A stretch of DNA of 64,000 bases from Aurantiochytrium sp. KH105 (taxonomy: Eukaryota > Sar > Bigyra > Thraustochytrida > Thraustochytriidae): contig BGKB01000026.1 of assembly GCA_003116975.1 (NCBI GenBank), forward strand, positions 930,001 to 994,000. Direction: 5' to 3'. Below, one piece after another: positions 60,818 through 64,000 of the stretch. Numbering within the stretch: the first letter of the stretch is position 1; each line of letters begins with the position of its first letter. Position numbers and translations under genes: made by a program. The notes under the pieces were generated by a model. The model had not been told where the DNA came from. It saw only the letters and a program-made list of their open reading frames with translations, and did no database searches.

Positions 60818-61555
60818 ATGTACGGGCAGCTGCTGCGGCACTCGAACAAGCGCAAGAAGGAGGTGCAGCTGCTGCCGCGCGAGCTCGACAGGTACCCGCG
60901 GTCCGTGCGCGCGGACTTCAGGGCGTGCGAGGTAAGTCTTGCCGCGGAGAGACCTCCGCCCGGCGGTCCGGCGGGGTGAGGCTGGAGAAGAGGAGGAGGA
61001 CTGACGTGTCTTGTCTGTGCGTGTCTGTCTGCACACGCGGCACGCGGCGACGACGCACAGCCGTCGACGCTGCGCAAGTACGCCAAGCGGTACAGCCTGG
61101 ACGTGCGCGATGGGTCGTCGACGACGGAACTCGCGAGCATCGTGGGCAGACACTACGCGTCGCACCTGGACGTGGCCGAGGACGAGGTGATCCACCGCTT
61201 TGTCAAGTACACGCACAACTATCAAGAGGAGATGAACCAGAAACGCATCCGGCGCGAAAAGGAGGCGCGGCGCCGCGGTGCAAGGTCCACCTTTGGCGGT
61301 CGCCAGTACGAGAGCGACACCGAATCCACAGAACAGCCCAAACTTTACTGCGTCTGCAACCGGCCCTCCTTTGGCGAGATGATCGGCTGTGACGACGATG
61401 ACTGCAAGATCGAATGGTTCCACGTCGGATGCGTTGATGTCACGCCCGACGCTCTCAGCACAGGCGCAAAATGGTATTGTCCGAGCTGCCGTGCCAAGCG
61501 TGCAGATGAAAGGGCGGCCGAGATGGCCAAAGCCCGTGCGAAGCGTAAGTTCTGA
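60818..61555 (+). CDS. SAP30-type Sin3-binding domain fused to ING-type PHD finger
   Basis: Two exons (60818-60931, 61061-61555; GTAAGT donor, CTGAC branch at 61001, CAG acceptor) encode 202 residues. Residues about 15-95 resemble the SAP30 Sin3-binding region: LPRELDRYPRSVRADF, then TLRKYAKRYSLDV, SIVGRHYASHLDVAEDEV, HRFVKYTHN. Residues about 132-185 are an ING PHD: YCVCNRPSFGEMIGCDDDDC, EWFHVGCV and WYCPSCRAK form a C4HC3 zinc finger with the Tyr and Trp used to read H3K4me3. SAP30 and ING/Pho23 are separate subunits of the Rpd3L/Sin3 histone deacetylase, so one polypeptide may replace both. The stop (61553) lies just after AAGC-GTAAGT, a perfect donor, so splicing into the next ORF is possible. 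Confidence 0.85.
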
Positions 61556-61675
61556 AAGAGCCCATGCCACCCAGATTAAAAAGCACTTCTTCCCACCGCC
61601 GCCATCATCGTCAATCAAATCTATGCCAAGCAAAGTAAAGATTCCAAGCCAGTTCATGCTCGGAAGATTGATCGC

Positions 61676-62200
61676 ATGGCACAACGAATCAAAACCAAAC
61701 AAAAACAAAGAGGTTTTAAAGACCCAGCGCAGATGAAGCGTGCAAAATCTGCTCGCGGTCCTGCAATCATTCCAATAGGAAAAAATGTATTTACTGACCT
61801 GATTCACCACATTGAAGAACGCAAGGAACTTGAGGTGGAACCTGTAAAGCATCTCGTGCGCCCCAGCTCAGCGTCGTCCTCCACTACTTCGGGGGCGGCC
61901 TCCGTCACACAGGACGCCGACACGATCTCGCCGACGGGCAGCACCAAGGGGGGGATCACATATGCGGCCATGATTGGATTTGCGCTGGAAGGCTTGGACG
62001 GACAGACAGGAACCTTTCGGGCCATTTGCGATCGTATCGAGGAGCGTTTCGCGGACAATCTCAACTGGAAGCCAGAATCAGAAAACCGGAGGACGCCTGT
62101 GTGGAAATCCTCGGTTCGTAAGATCCTCATTTCACATAATCGTTTCCGCCGAATTGAGCCCGCGGAGCCTGGGCAGGCACATGTGTTTGCATTTCGGTGA
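61676..62200 (+). CDS. Winged-helix (forkhead-like) ORF, possibly a further exon of the SAP30-ING gene
   Basis: A 174-residue open frame. The N-terminal ~45 residues are Lys/Arg-rich. Residues about 92-165 read like a winged helix: ITYAAMIGFALEG, GTFRAICDRIEERFADNLNW, PVWKSSVRKILISHNRFRRI, comparable in order to forkhead or linker-histone folds. DNA binding is inferred. The frame starts only 120 bp after the previous stop, much closer than other neighbours here. A GTAAGT at 61545 could join in frame (phase 1) to an AG near 61711, adding this region to SAP30-ING; the ~167-bp intron would be normal, but I see no CTAAC/CTGAC branch site, unlike all other coding introns. Both models stand. Confidence 0.5.
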   Translation: MAQRIKTKQKQRGFKDPAQMKRAKSARGPAIIPIGKNVFTDLIHHIEERKELEVEPVKHLVRPSSASSSTTSGAASVTQDADTISPTGSTKGGITYAAMIGFALEGLDGQTGTFRAICDRIEERFADNLNWKPESENRRTPVWKSSVRKILISHNRFRRIEPAEPGQAHVFAFR

Positions 62201-62716
62201 CCATTCATTCGTTCGTTCATTCATTCATTCACCCATCCATGCATTCATTCTCCCGCTCAAATTGATAATTGGGGGAGGTTTCCCTTTTGTCTAGTCTGGC
62301 CCGCGCCGCCACAAGCTGTTCCAAAGAATGTCGCCGCCTCGTGATGTTTTTTTTTCTCTTTCCCCCCCTTTTTCCCCTTCTCATTCGTTTCAATCTTTCT
62401 CATCCATGACAAGCTAAGAATCAAGTCTTTTTTTCTCTCTGCCCAGCCTTTCTCTTGCTTCAAGCAGCGCATTAAGAGTTTTGCCTCTATTCGTGTAAGT
62501 GTGGTATACAACATCGGTATGATCGCGCATCAGCACATCCAAACTTTTAATTATAAAAATTATCATGTTTTCTTTACACACTTGAGAAGAGAGCATGTCT
62601 CCTCTACTCCTTCCTCGTTTTCGAGAGTCAAATCCTTGCCTGTCGCCTCTTCCCCTGCAAAGCGAGCAGCAATGCATTATGTCGTCTCAAGTCATGTTAT
62701 GCCATGACACCTTTTA
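62201..62716. other. 3' region between the winged-helix ORF and the GNAT gene
   Basis: CATT repeats near 62204-62250, T/C-rich tracts near 62346-62385 and AT-rich DNA near 62540-62570. No gene is seen. Confidence 0.6.
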
Positions 62717-63556
62717 TCAACACGCCGAGCCTAACAAGCTGGACGCCTCGCTCTCGCGCCACATGAGCCAAATGGTTAATACGGGCACCTTGGTGACGCT
62801 ACCCACCTCGTCCGGGAAATATCGTTCCTGGCAAATACTGGAAAATCCTTGTCGCTGATAAAAACCGACTGTTTCCGACTCGGTCACGACTGCCAGAATG
62901 GGCAAGGAGGCCTCCTCGGCTTCCTCGGCGAGCTTGTCCAACATGGCTGCTGCGAGACCTTGGCCTTGCGACGCACCACGTACGAAAAAGTGCTCCACGC
63001 ACAGATAGTCGCGCTTGGGCGCGCTCGAGGCCTTGAGCCTCTCCAGCCACTGCTCGAACTTGTAATTGCGCAGAAACCCCGTCAGTCCGAGCTTGACAAA
63101 GTACGGGATCCCACCCGCTTCGACCACGTCAAAGACCCCGGGCCGCGCGTCGCGCGTCGAGTAAACTGACGCCAGACAGGTGGCGCGCGGCACGCGCGAT
63201 CGCTCGTCGCGGTCCTCGCAGTCCACAAAGTATCTCGACCTGCCATACGCCTCGTTGAGCCGCAGCTGCACCTCGAAGAGGTCTTCGAGCATCCTGCGCC
63301 GCCACCGCTCCGGGCCGCAATACAGAAAGGCGTACAGCGCGTTGTGCGTGAAGAGCGCCGCGAAGATGCGCGCCACGTCCTTGCGCAAGGGCGCCGGCAT
63401 GGCGCGGTGCAGCTCCGTCTCGCCCTGGTCGAGGCCCACCTGGCGGCCCACCACCAGGTCCGCAAGGACGAGCTGGTCGCGCCAGGCCCGCTGCAGCTTC
63501 CGCACCAGCAGCCACGCGAGCAGCGCCCCGGCCGCGGCCCCCAGGCTGCGCCGCAT
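62717..63556 (-). CDS. GNAT-family N-acetyltransferase, membrane-anchored
   Basis: This is a 279-residue protein. The start has an N-terminal hydrophobic stretch (GAAAGALLAWLLVRKL, about 5-20), likely a signal anchor. The GNAT fold lies in the C-terminal half: YLCVEHFFVRGASQGQGLAAAML (acetyl-CoA loop, Q-G-Q-G-L-A near 205), LPILAVVTE, and ETVGFYQRQGF, the usual last conserved motif. The intervening region (about 60-170) is helical and unassigned. Acceptor substrate is unknown. I start at the ATG at 63556, since the longer frame begins with GTG. A single exon, with GC-rich codon use like the neighbouring genes. Confidence 0.82.
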   Translation of the reverse strand: MRRSLGAAAGALLAWLLVRKLQRAWRDQLVLADLVVGRQVGLDQGETELHRAMPAPLRKDVARIFAALFTHNALYAFLYCGPERWRRRMLEDLFEVQLRLNEAYGRSRYFVDCEDRDERSRVPRATCLASVYSTRDARPGVFDVVEAGGIPYFVKLGLTGFLRNYKFEQWLERLKASSAPKRDYLCVEHFFVRGASQGQGLAAAMLDKLAEEAEEASLPILAVVTESETVGFYQRQGFSSICQERYFPDEVGSVTKVPVLTIWLMWRESEASSLLGSAC

Positions 63557-64000
63557 CCCGCCCGCCCGCCCCGTCGCGGCTGCGCTCTGCCCGCGCACGC
63601 GCCCGCGCCCGCGACCTCGGCGACGCCGTTATGGTGCGCGTCGAGCGACGGCGCGGCGCACAAGGCGGACCTCCGCGCCGGGTTTTCCGTGGGGGCGCCC
63701 CGGGACTCTTCGTTTCCCCGGCGCGCCCCGCCCGCTACTGCCCCCGGGCGTCACTTCCCTTGACGCACGTAGCGTGCCCCCCTGCGACCACGTCTTCGAC
63801 GCCCTTGGGGGTACTTGCCGAACGTTTCACAATCGGTGTTATATGGGGAAGAGGCGTTGAGCTGGAAGGAAAGAGGATTTAGCGGGAGAGAGACCTGCAG
63901 TGCCCCGGGACCCTAAACAGGACTGTCTGTGCCAGGCACAGAACCCGCGCCCCGCGCCGCGCAGCTGCCGCTCCAGCGCAGCCGCCTGCTCCCCGCGCGG
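63557..64000. other. GC-rich upstream region at the window end
   Basis: The probable promoter of the minus-strand GNAT gene. Open frames here are GC-rich repeat translations; no gene is claimed. Confidence 0.5.

Overview
This window is nuclear DNA from a eukaryote. It carries 26 protein-coding genes or candidate genes on both strands. Several have GT-AG introns (COX6B 5' leader, a small mitochondrial-type gene, uL23, LSM7, NFS-AlaX, SAP30-ING). Long GC-rich stretches between genes are full of short tandem repeats. Most genes are uninterrupted, even one of 2,363 codons, so the genome is intron-poor but spliceosomal. GC-rich intergenic DNA, few introns, intact CCR4-NOT, ISWI-type and Sin3-type chromatin factors, and several unusual gene fusions suggest a free-living protist. 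A thraustochytrid or other stramenopile is my best guess; that is inference and is not proven by any marker here.

Layout. 0-7 kb: CNOT11, a TPR protein and COX6B, all on +. 7-14.3 kb: a giant DDT/PHD/bromodomain chromatin protein on -. 14.3-17.8 kb: a GC-rich promoter, then about 2.5 kb with no recognisable gene. 17.8-25.9 kb: a ZIP metal transporter, triosephosphate isomerase, a C2/coiled-coil protein (-), mitochondrial ribosomal protein uL1m (-), and a divergently placed 79-residue single-span protein with three exons. 27-37 kb: uL23 (-) and LSM7 (+) back to back from one short promoter, a DUF924-TilS fusion (-), PFKFB (+) and KRI1 (-). 38-47 kb: two near-identical SLC34 sodium/phosphate transporters (-) flanking a cysteine desulfurase fused to an AlaX-type editing domain (-). 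47-50 kb: no gene seen. 50-64 kb: a GH30 glucosylceramidase, a SYLF-domain protein (-), peptide:N-glycanase, a bacterial-type DUF2779 nuclease (-), two tandem short-chain dehydrogenases, a SAP30-ING fusion followed closely by a winged-helix ORF, and a GNAT acetyltransferase (-).

The genes are mostly unrelated housekeeping genes rather than one pathway. The points of most interest are: three multi-domain fusions (SAP30-like + ING PHD; NifS-like + AlaX; DUF924 + TilS); a bacterial-type Fe-S nuclease gene; a paired CCTTAA/TTAAGG signature in front of two genes tied to mitochondria; a mirrored ATAGGCC motif in the uL23/LSM7 promoter; a CACTTGCG motif near two glycolytic genes and elsewhere; a mosaic identity pattern between the SLC34 copies; and a strict CTAAC/CTGAC branch-point signal that supports the spliced gene models. 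I saw no tRNA, rRNA, CRISPR array, or recognisable transposon or virus-like element.
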